From the NCBI GenBank assembly GCA_903772945.1, contig CAICTM010001189.1, positions 1 to 34,629 on the forward strand: a stretch of DNA of 34,629 nt. Direction: 5' to 3'. Under the pieces are notes generated by a model. The model was given only the letters and a program-made list of their open reading frames with translations. It was not told the origin of the DNA and made no database searches. The translations under genes and the position numbers were made by a program. Numbering within the stretch: the first letter of the stretch is position 1; each line of letters starts with the position of its first letter. Source of the stretch: Seminavis robusta (Eukaryota > Bacillariophyta > Bacillariophyceae > Naviculales > Naviculaceae). This document shows, one piece after another, positions 1-9,793 of the stretch.

Positions 1-1880
1 CTCTCCCTGACGTCCTTTTTGGAACTGATCCTACTGATCCAACCAGTCCTATCCTATACAGACTGATTACTGATCAACACCTGCTACTGTTACCACCCCT
101 CCATTGATATCTAACTCCTCCCCAAGAGGAACAACAAACACCAACAGAGTTCCTGTAAGGACTTGAGTTCTTGTATCCCCAGGCTTGGCTGAATTTGCCA
201 GTTTCACAGCCCCTCCCTGGGATACCCAGCTCCTCTCCAAAGGATCTCACCCCCACAAGAACAACTACAAAAGCTGCCCCTCTAGCGTGTTTGGCTAGAT
301 TGTGCAACACCTCCATTGAAACAGCCACCTCTCTGCTACTGCACCTGACTCTCCTACTGAGTGTGGTGCTCCAAAGGATTGAGCCCCAGACAGAACTGCA
401 GCTGGTGTGCATAGATATTAATACATAACTGACTCTACTCTCTCTCTTGATTTGTGAGTGACTCTCCAGTGACTTTCCACAGTTCCACTGAATCGAGTAC
501 CCTCCCACATCTTGGCTTGACTCTTGTTGCATGTCTGACCCTACAACAAATTGAGTACCAGCCTTTGAGACAACACAGTGTCACCCAGTAACACAGCCCC
601 ATCAAACAACAACACCCCTTGATCCCCCCACACTGCCTCTACTGGCTATAGCGTGACTCTCCAGTTTTCCCTGAAAGAATCCCTTACAGCCTTTGGCTCT
701 GATACCACCTCTCCTGCAGGTAGTGGTATACTGCACCAGACTTGGCCACAGCCTTGATCCAGTGGCAACAACAACCCAACAACTTGATATAACCTTGATT
801 ACCAGTGCCTCAGTGCATTGCCCTTTGAATACACCCTTCTACATCATCATCTCGCCACCTCACAAGCAACCTCCCTTGCTTGAGTTGAAGCAACGACACT
901 CAGTAACACTCCAGGATACACACCTCTCCCACCAACCCAGCCTACCACCCACCATGACCTCCACATGTCTACCCACTACTTCACTCAAACCCAAGGTCCT
1001 TCCCGACATCCCCCACTCCCACACTTCACCCAACCAACCACATCCACCATTCTCCGCAGACTACACAACCACACTCCCCAGATGATCAGCAACAGCTCCT
1101 AGAGCATGCAGCCATCTTGAGGATCACACCCTTCCGAATCACAACCTACCCTATCAGGGAGATGCCTTTGTTCTCACCCTTGAAAAGAGGCACGCCTCTA
1201 TCCTACAACACACCACAACCATGCTACATCCCAACTCCTTCAACAACACTCCAACACCCACAGGACCTCCCCTCCTGCCCCGCACAGCCCAATTCCATGC
1301 CCCCTTATCCTCCTTTTATTACTCAACAACCCTCGAACAGCCACAACACTCCAGCAGCCACTGGGCCTCCCCCCTGGGAACACCACACTGCCAGTGTGTC
1401 ATTTGACCCCTCTTCTGCCTGCTTGTTGGCCTCTATCTAACAATTTTTTGCATTGGATGGGTTACACCCTGCTCTGGTCCAGCCTGAGGAGTACCACCTC
1501 CTACGGGCTCTGCTGGCATCTTGCCTTGCATGCCAAGGCCCTTGCCACAGCTTGGGACCTGATCACCCAGACACACCTTACTGGCGAGCATCTTTGGTCT
1601 GCAATCTAACTGGTCCTCACGGTCCTATGGTGATAATGTTTCAAACCGAAAAAAATCCTGTGTAAGCCCTGAACCCAGGTTTTGCGCTGCAGGTTCCTTA
1701 TCAATGTGCTCACCCCCTACCCAGGGCATCTGTCTACTTGGTGCTGGCTCCACGTTGGGCCAGTGGATGAGGTCATATTGATTGGGCAAATAAGTAGATG
1801 ACGACTCAGCTAGGTGGGGGCTTCCCCACCAATTGCCCGCGTCACAAAAGCCACTCCGTGGCCCATAGTTTGTTAAACTA
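1..1880. other. C-rich low-complexity stretch, probably retrotransposon interior
   Basis: No intact gene is visible here. On the plus strand the sequence is strongly C/A/T rich and reads as short broken frames dominated by Pro, Thr, Ser and Gln, with stops every 50-130 codons. It lies directly upstream of the copia reverse transcriptase remnant. A Pro/Gln-rich linker between integrase and reverse transcriptase is common in Ty1/copia polyproteins, so this may be a decayed linker or gag region. No integrase zinc-binding or catalytic motif was found, so that assignment is inference. Confidence 0.4.
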
Positions 1881-1889
1881 AGAGTATTT

Positions 1890-3419
1890 TACACCCCTTC
1901 TGGGCAGCAATGGACAAAAATTGCCAGCCTTGAAGGCAAAGGGACTTGGCACATCGTACAACGTTCTTCTATGCCCTCACACCTCAAGGCAGTTCCTGGA
2001 ACATGGGTGCAACGAATTAAGAGATTACCAGATGGACAATTAATAAGTTCAAATCTAGATGGTGCTGCAGAGGAGACCTTCAGTCCTATGAAGGCATCGC
2101 ATACTCTCACTTGTTGGTTGGCCCACTGTTAGAGCCGGTCTTCTTCTTGCAGCTGCACATGGATGGGAATCGAGACAAGTTGATTTTACTCTTGCTTTCT
2201 GTCAAAGCCCTCAGCCTGTCGACCAGCCACTGTACATGGAATTGCCTCAGTACTATCGACCCAAAGATTATGAAGGACAGGACTGTGTTTTGAAACTTGA
2301 CAAGTCATCTATGGGCAGACCGATTCACCCAAATTATTTTATGAGCATCTATGTCGTGGGATGGTCCAACTTGGTTTCGATCACACGACATCTGTTTATT
2401 CATAAGGACAGTCTGTTTAAATACTATCGGTATTAATTATTGTGATGACCAAATCTGGCTCAGTCCAGACAATGAATGATTAGTCCTATGTTGGGAGCTC
2501 CGAACTTGGATATGACCTCACCATGGAAGAAAAGGGTGACATCTTTGGATTCCTCTGATTAATTTTGAAAGACAGGGAGACAATGTTGAGCGTATCTACA
2601 AAAAGGGCTCATCAACAAGGTCATCGAATATCTGGTATGTCTGACGCTAGCAAGAAGCTTTCTCCTGCCGCACATCCTCTCGGAGCTGACAAACTGGGGC
2701 CCCTTTGAAGAAGAGTGGAGCTACCCAGCTGCAGTTGGGATGCTCTTTATATTGCGTCGAAACTCGCCCAGACATCACATTAGTGTGCACCAGGTGCACG
2801 ATCAGTCACAATCCCAGGCATTCCCATGCTCAAGCAACAAACGTATCATTCGGTATCTGATGGCACAAGTGACAAAGGCATTTGTTTTAGCCCTAAACTT
2901 GATCAGGGACTGATTGTTGGGTCGATGCTGACTTCGCCGGATTGTATGATATGAGGATGATCAGGATCCTGTGTCGTCAAGTCTCGCACTGGTTTTGTCT
3001 TGACTTTGTTTGGGTGCCCTATCATCTGGTCCAGCAAGCTACAGACTGACATTACTTTGAGCTCCACTGCTGCTGAGTATGTTGCCTTCAGCATGTCAAT
3101 GAGGGAGCTGCTTCCTATGCGAGCTTTGCTCAAAGAAATTGGTAGCAAACTGAATATGCCGGTAATTACTGACAGTCTCGTGCGCTCTACAGTGTTCGAA
3201 GACAACCAAGGTTGCTTGTCTCTTGTGAATGTTCCCAAGATGTCTGCGCGCAACAAGTATTTGGCATTGAAGTACCACTTCTTCAGGTCCAATATCGGGG
3301 AGTCGAAGGGCATCGTGGCCAAGTATATTCCGACTCTGGAACAACGGGCCGACATTTTCACTAAGGGTCTTCCGGCTCCACAGTTTGCTGTCATTCGGAA
3401 GCTCCTCATGGGATGGTAA
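1890..3419 (+). pseudogene. Ty1/copia pol remnant: reverse transcriptase and RNase H
   Basis: This is a decayed copia polyprotein spread over three plus-strand frames. Around 1915-2060 the reading IASLEGKGTWHIVQ, then AVPGTWVQRIKRLPDG, matches the start of the copia reverse transcriptase domain. At 2164-2290 the peptides RQVDFTLAF and PLYMELPQYYRP follow, then VLKLDKSS at about 2296. LQKGLINKVIE near 2600 and SYPAAVGML near 2720 continue the domain in other frames. The best part is the RNase H at 2979-3419, which has SSTAAEYVAFS, EDNQGCLSL, ARNKYLALKYHFFR and YIPTLEQRADIFTKGLP. Frame changes near 2350, 2630 and 2950 and several stops show it is dead. The end is followed directly by a purine tract and an LTR. 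Confidence 0.9.
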
Positions 3420-3491
3420 TTTACCTCAGCACTTTGCTGGGGACTCTCTCCTATCGTTTCTTGCTCCAGCTTCATTTCAGCTGTAAGGGAG

Positions 3492-3643
3492 TGCGACGGG
3501 ATACAGCTTACAATTCAGCTTTACAGCTTTACAATTAGCAGGCTTATTCTAGAAAATAATCAATAACTGCTCACTTATTTGGAAATACAAACTTTACATC
3601 TCTTAGATCGTTAGATTAATCAGTACACAATGGTATTGTCGCA
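3492..3643 (+). repeat. Short 3' LTR of the copia element
   Basis: About 70 bp after the RNase H stop, a purine-rich tract (AAGGGAG at 3485-3491) is followed by TGCGAC at 3492. The matching inverted end GTCGCA closes at 3643. The ends therefore have the canonical TG...CA form with a 6-bp terminal inverted repeat, giving an LTR of about 152 bp. The 5' LTR would lie outside the window, so LTR identity and target-site duplication cannot be checked here. The short LTR is inferred from these ends alone. Confidence 0.65.
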
Positions 3644-3666
3644 CCAAACATCTCATCGTTCAAGAT

Positions 3667-4212
3667 ATGATGGACGGGTTGGTTCCGATCGACAAGAAAC
3701 TTGATTCAAAGGATGTCTTCGACAAGATGTACAAAGGTCGTCCTGAGTTCGCCAACTTTCACTATGACAGGACCCGTTACAATGATCGCTTTGATCGCAT
3801 TCAACAGGCTGTCAAAAGGCTCAAATGGGCTCGAGATTATGACGCGGAATGCCTTGCAGAGGCCAGAGCAATGTATCCAAAGCAAACTCATGGACCAACC
3901 GGAAAGGCTCTCTGGCAAGAAGGCTCAGAAGCTGACTTGGCTCTTGTTGAGGACATGGCTGCTGGCAAGCACTTGGAGATGAAGCCCAGAGAGCTTTGGG
4001 AGACAAGGGAATGGTATCAAGCATTTTCCAAGCGCCAATTCAGCAAGAAGATCGACCAAAAGAAGGAGGCAGCAAAGCCTTATGGGAAGCATCCCATGCA
4101 GGTAGCAGATGACAATGCGAAGAAGAAGAAGAAGAAGAAGAACACGAAAGTCAAAAACCGCCCGGACATGAGCCGTGTGGGCACTGTTGAGGCGTACAGC
4201 ACTAGTAACTAA
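3667..4212 (+). CDS. Hypothetical basic protein, possibly 5'-truncated by the LTR
   Basis: This is a 181-residue charged soluble protein of unknown function. It has no signal peptide or membrane segment. The middle has regular Trp and charged residues (KALWQEGSEADLALVEDM, then GKHLEMKPRELWETREWYQAF and a KKIDQKKEA tail). That arrangement resembles a motif I associate with uncharacterised diatom proteins, though the recollection is unverified. Near the C terminus is a run of seven Lys encoded by AAG repeats, possibly a nuclear localisation signal. The frame stays open upstream of the first ATG for 20 codons, into the LTR that ends at 3643. The real start may therefore have been lost when the retrotransposon inserted, or transcription may now start in the LTR. 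Confidence 0.6.
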   Translation: MMDGLVPIDKKLDSKDVFDKMYKGRPEFANFHYDRTRYNDRFDRIQQAVKRLKWARDYDAECLAEARAMYPKQTHGPTGKALWQEGSEADLALVEDMAAGKHLEMKPRELWETREWYQAFSKRQFSKKIDQKKEAAKPYGKHPMQVADDNAKKKKKKKNTKVKNRPDMSRVGTVEAYSTSN

Positions 4213-4252
4213 TCGAACAGTAGTACAGCACTAGTAACTAATCGAACAGTAG
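4195..4252. repeat. Tandem duplication of 29 bp across the stop codon
   Basis: Two perfect 29-bp copies lie head to tail, 4195-4223 and 4224-4252. The first contains the last codons and the TAA stop of the preceding gene, so the duplicate falls in the 3' untranslated region. A perfect match suggests a recent slippage event. Confidence 0.9.
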
Positions 4253-4306
4253 CAAAACAGCGGCCCGTAGTGCCATCATTGTCAACTCTATTATCTTGCA
4301 TCTCCT

Positions 4307-4417
4307 CGCAACTTTCCACAACTTTCCCTCGCAACTTTCCACGTGGAAGCAAAGTTGCGAAACTCTGCGCGCAACTTTTAGAGCAAGTGAGCATCTTTCG
4401 CAACATTCGCAACTTTT
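4307..4417. promoter_or_regulatory. Cluster of CGCAACTTT motifs around a CACGTG palindrome
   Basis: Within 111 bp the word CGCAACTTT occurs in direct orientation at 4307, 4330, 4370 and 4408. An inverted copy (AAAGTTGCG) is at 4351-4359, and variants are at 4319 and 4399. The centre holds a perfect 12-bp palindrome, TTCCACGTGGAA at 4337-4348, containing the G-box/E-box core CACGTG. The cluster lies between the small gene and the glycosyltransferase. A regulatory role is inference. Confidence 0.4.
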
Positions 4418-4876
4418 GGGTTTTGGAGAAGTCGCTAAACTGACGTCACCGGGGGCCCTCCTGCTCCACGGAGACCATGGTTGCTCGGGATCCATTTTGC
4501 TCCAGTTGTTGGCGTACTAGCTAGTAGCTTCGATCCGATTCGATTCCCTCCATCCTCGTTGTCCTTATGGTATCTTGGCTGATCGGAGTGCCTCGATTGA
4601 GCGTGGAGAGATTCATCATGTTTGGACGTCATGTTGGAGAATGTGAGTGGCTGGATAATGGATAAGCTACCATTACTCTACTAGCTAGTCTATGGTTCTA
4701 CAAGAGGAGCGAAACCTTGGATCATCTTGAACGAACCGTTGGATCCTCTCTACTCTAGTAGACTGGCTGCAGTCGATTGACTGGCAGCTGCCATCGATTG
4801 GCCGCACCGCGCCTATCAAGACTCGGTCAAATAGAGGATCTCCCGTTGAGAACTGAAAGCATTTCTCGGCCCATGA

Positions 4877-6784
4877 CAGTCAAGTTGGAGAATTGTGGTC
4901 CATGATTCGAGGCTACCGGTACCGTACGGAGAAGACTGTCAACTCCGGCTTTTCATCAGCCCCCGAACAAACATCATCAAGTCATTGAAAGCCAACAACA
5001 TCACGAAGAAGGAGACGACGGAGGAACCCGTGGTGACGATTCAGATTTGTGTGTACAATGAAGCCTCTGTCATTGAACCCACCATCAATGCTGCCTGTCA
5101 AGTGGACTGGCCCAAGGACAAACTCTGCATTGAGATTCTCGATGACTCGAGCGATAAGACCAGTGAAATCATTGAAACCATTGGTGCCCAGTGGAGAGAA
5201 AAGGGAGTCAACTGTGTTCGGCTTACGCGCCCCAATCGCATTGGATACAAGCTCGGGAGTCTCCACGCACACAGTCCAGATGTACAAGGCGAGCTTGTCG
5301 CGCTCTTTGATGCCGACCATCGCTGCGAACCAGACTATCTACGCAAGGCCATTCCGCACTTTTTCAACAGGGATGGATCTCCACGGACCAAGATTAGATT
5401 GGTGGCCACACCCTGGGCGTACTACAATACCCATCAAAACTTGCTCACCGAGTATGATTCGCTCGTCTTGGACTACGTCTTTGGCGTCGACCGGGTCGGA
5501 TTGGCGGGAGCTCAAAACCTTTTTGGATTCAATGGGACCGGTGGAGTTTGGCGACAGGCCGCTATCGATGTTGCGGGTGGATGGAAATGGGATACCGTCA
5601 CGGAAGATCTCGACACGTCCATTCTCGCACACATGCAGGGATACGAGTTTGTCTACCTTCGCCACGTCCGGCAACAGCTCGAGAGTACGGGACATATTGG
5701 CACATCGAAAGCAAAAGCATCGATGGACCAAGGGGCGATGACAGATTGCTCGCAAACGCCTTGTTGACGTTTTCCATCCAGAGTCCCGATATCGCCTTGA
5801 ACGTCAAGCTCGGAGCCGTCTTTCATCTCACCGTTTCCATGACCTACCCCATTGCCCTCGTTTCCGTCCTCCTAAAACCGGTCGTGGCCAGCTTTGGAGC
5901 CTTCACTTTGGGACTCTTGCTCTACGTCAAGGGATTCAACACCTTTGTCTTTGTCCTGGGCATTCTCACGGCATCCTTTGGCAAGGTCTCGCGCAATGGA
6001 CACTACCAGTCCTTTTGGTCCAGATTGGCACGGGCCGTCTGCATGCTACTGCACTACCAGTCGAAATGTCATTTTCCATCGGAATGACAGTCTTTGAAAT
6101 CGCCGCCACCATTGACGGACTCTTGTCCGATGATGCCACGTTTCACCGAACTGCCAAGGAAGGATCCAACGGAGTCAACCTCTACACAAGAACGAAACGG
6201 ATAGCGTGGTCGTATCCGAAACAAACACCAACGACAAAACCAAGCAAGACAATAACTCCAAGAAGAAGAAGAAAAAGTCCTACGAGAACGAACATATCAA
6301 GGCTATCTTGGGACTTGTCTTTGCAGTCTACGATTGGATATGGATTGCCATCAATGTCCGGTCCCGTGCCGTCACCGAAGATCCCATTGCCATTTTCATG
6401 GGCATCTTCGTGCCACTTTTGGCGTCCATTGGATATACGTACATGCAAGGCTTGTTCCTCTACGAACTCGTCTTGCGGTACCTCGAAAAGAGAAAGCGGC
6501 AGTCCAAAGCCTTCCAAGTCCTCCAACCCCTCAATAAGGGCGCGGCCACCCGTCAGAATGACAACATTGCCAAGAAAACCAAAGAAGGCCATCTTGCCGA
6601 ACTCTTTGATAACTCGAGCACACACGACGACATATCCGAACACACTGCCTATAGCTTGTTAGTTGGCGTGATGCTGCCACCAGACAGCATACAGGTAGCA
6701 GATTCGACTCGTGAACATTTTAGGAGTCGAGTGCTCTCGTTGGATACCCCCTTACAGCCAGACCCACCGGCCATTTTGAACTAG
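4877..6784 (+). CDS. GT2 glycosyltransferase, CslA/mannan-synthase-like, frameshifted
   Basis: This is a membrane family-2 processive glycosyltransferase of the CslA (beta-mannan synthase) and CslC type. These enzymes polymerise wall polysaccharide from nucleotide sugars, usually in the Golgi. Landmarks in order are VTIQICVYNE, DDSSD (5141-5155), DADH (5309-5320), GFNGTGGVWR with GGWKWDTV, TEDLD (5600-5614) and the QxxRW motif as QKHRW (5712-5726). Hydrophobic segments follow at about 5790-6000, 6060-6130 and 6300-6480. The reading frame is 2 up to about 5690, 0 around QKHRW, 1 at about 5745-6040, 0 at about 6035-6190, then 2 to the TAA at 6782-6784. At least four indels are therefore needed. 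No in-frame ATG precedes the domain. A possible first exon is the ATG at 4567 with a GTGAGT donor near 4641. This is either a recent pseudogene or a region with uncorrected assembly indels. Confidence 0.8.
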
Positions 6785-6897
6785 CTAGCTAGTGCAGTAC
6801 TTTATTAAATACAACATAAACTAAACGTTTTGCAACATAGAGAGAGAAAGCCCCTTATCCATGAGTGCGAATCTGTGCAAGCTAACTATTTAGATGG

Positions 6898-9222
6898 TTA
6901 TTGGCACCGGCATTGTTCGCAGCCACACAGAGTCTCTGAGCAGTCAAAGCTCAGCTCCTCAATTGCACACAACCCTGCAGGGATTGTGCCTGTGATGCCA
7001 GTTCCCTTGATTCTCAAAGATATCAAGGTGATATTGAGCTGTTCCAGATTAGCTGGGAGTGACCCACTGATCCCTGGATTTATCTCCAGCCAGAGATCTC
7101 TCAAGAATGGGAGCAATCCCAGCTCTGATGGCACCTTTCCTGTCAATTGGTTGTTTCTCGCTGAAAATCTTGTTAGCAGTTGCCACTGGGATAGTTCTGT
7201 GGGCAGGGATCCAACAAATCTGTTCTGTCCAAAGTCAGCATTGACAACATCTGTCATCAGCCCAAGTGAGTTGGGAAGTGTCCCTGAAAACTGGGAACCT
7301 TGCAACATCAGCAGCTTCGTCTTGGACAGCTGGTGGCCAATATTGGATGGCAATGTAGCCGACAACTTGGTTCGGGAGATTTTGATTAGGCTCAAATTGG
7401 AGAGTTTCCATAGTTCCATGGGAAGCTTCCCCGTCAGAGCATTCTCATTTACGCTGATTGCTGTCAGCGTGTCAGAGAGCAATCCTATCTCACTGGGGAT
7501 TATCCCAGTGAACTGATTGCCTCCCGATAAATGAAGCCCTTCTAACTTTCGGAGGTTACCAATTTCTGTAACGATGGGACCCTCAATGCGGTTACGGCCA
7601 AACCCAATGACTCTGAGTGATGTCAAGAGACCCAGTTCCGGAGGTAAAGTACCTTGTAGATTGGCATTGGTAAGGCCCAAGTGATGAAAATTGCCATTCT
7701 CATCGCAAGCTGGCATTTTGTAGGGTGATGTCAGTCCTGTGGAGAACCAGTCACATTCAGAATGCTCATAGGACAGCCATTTTTCAGACGTTACATTGAC
7801 ATGGACAATCAAGTTGTGTGGCATTGGCGTTGGGGCATTGTCATTGTTGATACTAGTAGTGCTGTTGTCAAGGTATTGATGTGGTGATGGTGGTGGTTGA
7901 CTTGGTAGTGGTAAGGTCTTGTTTGGTGTGAACTCTGCGAGTGTATTTATTGTATTGGTTTCAACTGCAGTAGTTTCACCACCCTGTCGAGTCCAGTTCT
8001 CCCCGTTTGTCGCATAATAGAAGGTAGCCAATGCAAAGCGCTGTAAGAGTCTTTTCTCGGTGTAATTGTGCAAATAAGGATCTGCCTTCATCCAGTTGTA
8101 AGCCTTGAACTGCGCGGAAGTTTGCTGAGTGTCGTGGTATAGAAAGTTGACTGTACTGTTGTTGGGGATGGCAAATGGCAAGTCCCAAGTCCACATTGAT
8201 GAGGTTGACTGCGTATTACTTGACTGACTCGTCTGGTTGATGATGCTGGTGGTGGTCTCAACTACAGGGGAGTCAGAGTTCTTGTTTTTGGCAAGGCTTG
8301 CTGCTGCAAACGCAACCACAATGACAACCACACAACAAAGTCCCATGAGAACAAAATTGGCAGTTACAGACAAGTGCTCCTTGTACTTTCTCTTCTGGGA
8401 CGCCTCATGCTCTTGTAGACCCCAACGTGTTGCACTTTGGCGAGGACCATCCTCCTCCATGACTGGTCGGGCTTTGGGTAATCCTTCTTCGAGCTGTGTT
8501 GCCAATCGTTCTTGTTGTTCTTGTTCGGATGGATCAATACCAAACATGAGACTAGCATCCATGTCAGCCGTACTACCTGCTGATTGTGGTTCCTCCCCAT
8601 CCAAAGGTGTTGCCCGATGTGCCCCCGGCACAGAAGGGCGAATGGGAGTCCCTTGGACAAGTCTCCCCAGCTGCGGCGCTGGTGGCACCTCACTGCCACT
8701 ATTGTTGTTGTAACTTTCCCTGGGTCCGCCATTGGACGATGCATTACAATCCCGAGTTGGGACTGGTAGACGCTTTTTGACAGTGGTGGTCTCTGTGCTG
8801 GTGCCAGCACGGTCATGATCTGATGAGAGAATACCCACTTGAAAAAGTACATCCATCTGCAATCTGGTGGCCTCTTCCTCGGCATTCTCTTTTTGCATGC
8901 TATTACATGTACCTGTACATGTACCTGTACTTGTACCTGTACTGTTGGCCTTGTCCGTAAGACCTGATTCTGAGTGCTCTATACTGGTATCGGTAGTTGT
9001 CGTAGAAGTAACGGCATCATCCTGATCCGAGAGTACTCCTGTTTGGAGAAGAACATTCATGCGTACTTGGGAATCTGCCTTCTCACTACTGGTACCGCCA
9101 ATCGAGGAATGAGTGGCAGAAGGCGTCGTGGCCATGACGAGATTCCGATCTTCTTCTTGGATGGATGGTAGAGGTACTTGTGCAGGTGTAGCAGTGTGCG
9201 ACGGAGATTCATTGACTGTCAT
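6898..9222 (-). CDS. Single-pass LRR membrane protein (copy A)
   Basis: A 774-residue protein with its N terminus probably cytosolic and its LRRs outside. Residues 1-285 are Ser/Thr/acid-rich, with MNVLLQTGVLS and MDVLFQVGILS repeated and the block RLVQGTPIRPSVPGAHRA. A membrane helix spans about 288-310. The outer part has several N-glycosylation sites, the capping motif RFALATFYYATNGENW (about 395-410), WLSYEHSECDWF, then about 8-9 plant-type LRRs (about 515-750, GTLPPELGLLTSLR style). It ends in a Cys cluster, FDCSETLCGCEQC. There is no kinase domain. Such proteins are probably surface recognition or adhesion molecules, but the ligand is unknown. The start is the first ATG; the frame extends a few codons upstream without one. 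It converges on the glycosyltransferase with 113 bp between them. Confidence 0.88.
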   Translation of the reverse strand: MTVNESPSHTATPAQVPLPSIQEEDRNLVMATTPSATHSSIGGTSSEKADSQVRMNVLLQTGVLSDQDDAVTSTTTTDTSIEHSESGLTDKANSTGTSTGTCTGTCNSMQKENAEEEATRLQMDVLFQVGILSSDHDRAGTSTETTTVKKRLPVPTRDCNASSNGGPRESYNNNSGSEVPPAPQLGRLVQGTPIRPSVPGAHRATPLDGEEPQSAGSTADMDASLMFGIDPSEQEQQERLATQLEEGLPKARPVMEEDGPRQSATRWGLQEHEASQKRKYKEHLSVTANFVLMGLCCVVVIVVAFAAASLAKNKNSDSPVVETTTSIINQTSQSSNTQSTSSMWTWDLPFAIPNNSTVNFLYHDTQQTSAQFKAYNWMKADPYLHNYTEKRLLQRFALATFYYATNGENWTRQGGETTAVETNTINTLAEFTPNKTLPLPSQPPPSPHQYLDNSTTSINNDNAPTPMPHNLIVHVNVTSEKWLSYEHSECDWFSTGLTSPYKMPACDENGNFHHLGLTNANLQGTLPPELGLLTSLRVIGFGRNRIEGPIVTEIGNLRKLEGLHLSGGNQFTGIIPSEIGLLSDTLTAISVNENALTGKLPMELWKLSNLSLIKISRTKLSATLPSNIGHQLSKTKLLMLQGSQFSGTLPNSLGLMTDVVNADFGQNRFVGSLPTELSQWQLLTRFSARNNQLTGKVPSELGLLPFLRDLWLEINPGISGSLPANLEQLNITLISLRIKGTGITGTIPAGLCAIEELSFDCSETLCGCEQCRCQ
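8905..8945. repeat. GTACCT/GTACAT microsatellite inside LRR copy A
   Basis: Alternating ACATGTACCTGT units sit inside the coding sequence and translate on the minus strand as a Thr-Gly-Thr-Ser/Cys repeat (TGTSTGTCTGTC) in the cytosolic segment. The unit length is a multiple of three, so copy-number change would keep the frame. Confidence 0.8.
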
Positions 9223-9793
9223 CGTGTCTTCCAAAGAGGCTGGAGTGTGATTGTCTCTGCTGCTGCGACCGTCTGCAGGTACTGATATTTTTAAAAAAAA
9301 TACAATGATTTGGAGGGCTGAGGGCTGTGTGTTTCCGAAGCAACGTTGTTGCTGCCGTCCCTGAGCAGGCCACTACCGGTAATATGATTAGAATTGAAAA
9401 ATTAATTAATGGGTCCTTTTAGTCATTAGACGCTTCCGTATATTAATAGAGAGTCTCCCGAAATTCTTCACTTCGTAAAACCTTCGTTGCCGCTTCGGTT
9501 CATAAAGCTTCGTTGCTCCGAATTGACCACTGATTTCTGCGTTTTCTCCCCCCAAGAGAAAGGGATTTTTAATTAACGCAGTCATTCCAACAACAGTGGT
9601 CAGTGGTCAGCAATACGCAATGTTGGGAGCCCAACTGCCCAACATTTCACGGTGGTGAAACTGCTGCGTTCGCTTACCTAACCGGTCGCGTACGTACACG
9701 TAGTTTCATTTACGACGCCTTGGTTTAGTGTTTTTGGTTTCCTTTAGTTTCACATTAAATTTTCACATCATGATGTCTTTGTGCTTTGATGCA
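9223..9793. other. Spacer upstream of LRR copy A
   Basis: No gene is visible. The segment has A/T-rich tracts near 9290 and 9400, short CTTCGTTG-like repeats near 9470-9520, and a duplicated CAGTGGT near 9595. It probably holds the promoter of the minus-strand LRR gene. No specific element could be identified. Confidence 0.4.

Larger units (their letters stand above)
1..3643 (+). mobile_element. Degenerate Ty1/copia LTR retrotransposon, 3' part
   Basis: The order reverse transcriptase, RNase H, polypurine tract, LTR is that of the 3' end of a Ty1/copia element on the plus strand. The left limit is uncertain: clear pol similarity starts near 1900, and the low-complexity DNA from position 1 may be the upstream polyprotein. 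Multiple frameshifts and stops indicate an old or inactive copy. Confidence 0.7.

Noticed and set aside
1117..1440. Pro/Thr-rich open frame of 107 codons
   Set aside because: Low-complexity C-rich DNA with no domain; more likely part of the decayed retrotransposon interior.
5640..6210. Introns to explain the frame changes in the GT2 gene
   Set aside because: Conserved protein sequence runs right up to each break on both sides, leaving no room for an intron of 60 bp or more, and no GT-AG borders fit.
8237..8713. Plus-strand frame of 158 codons within LRR copy A
   Set aside because: Shadow of the membrane and cytosolic region of the LRR protein on the minus strand.
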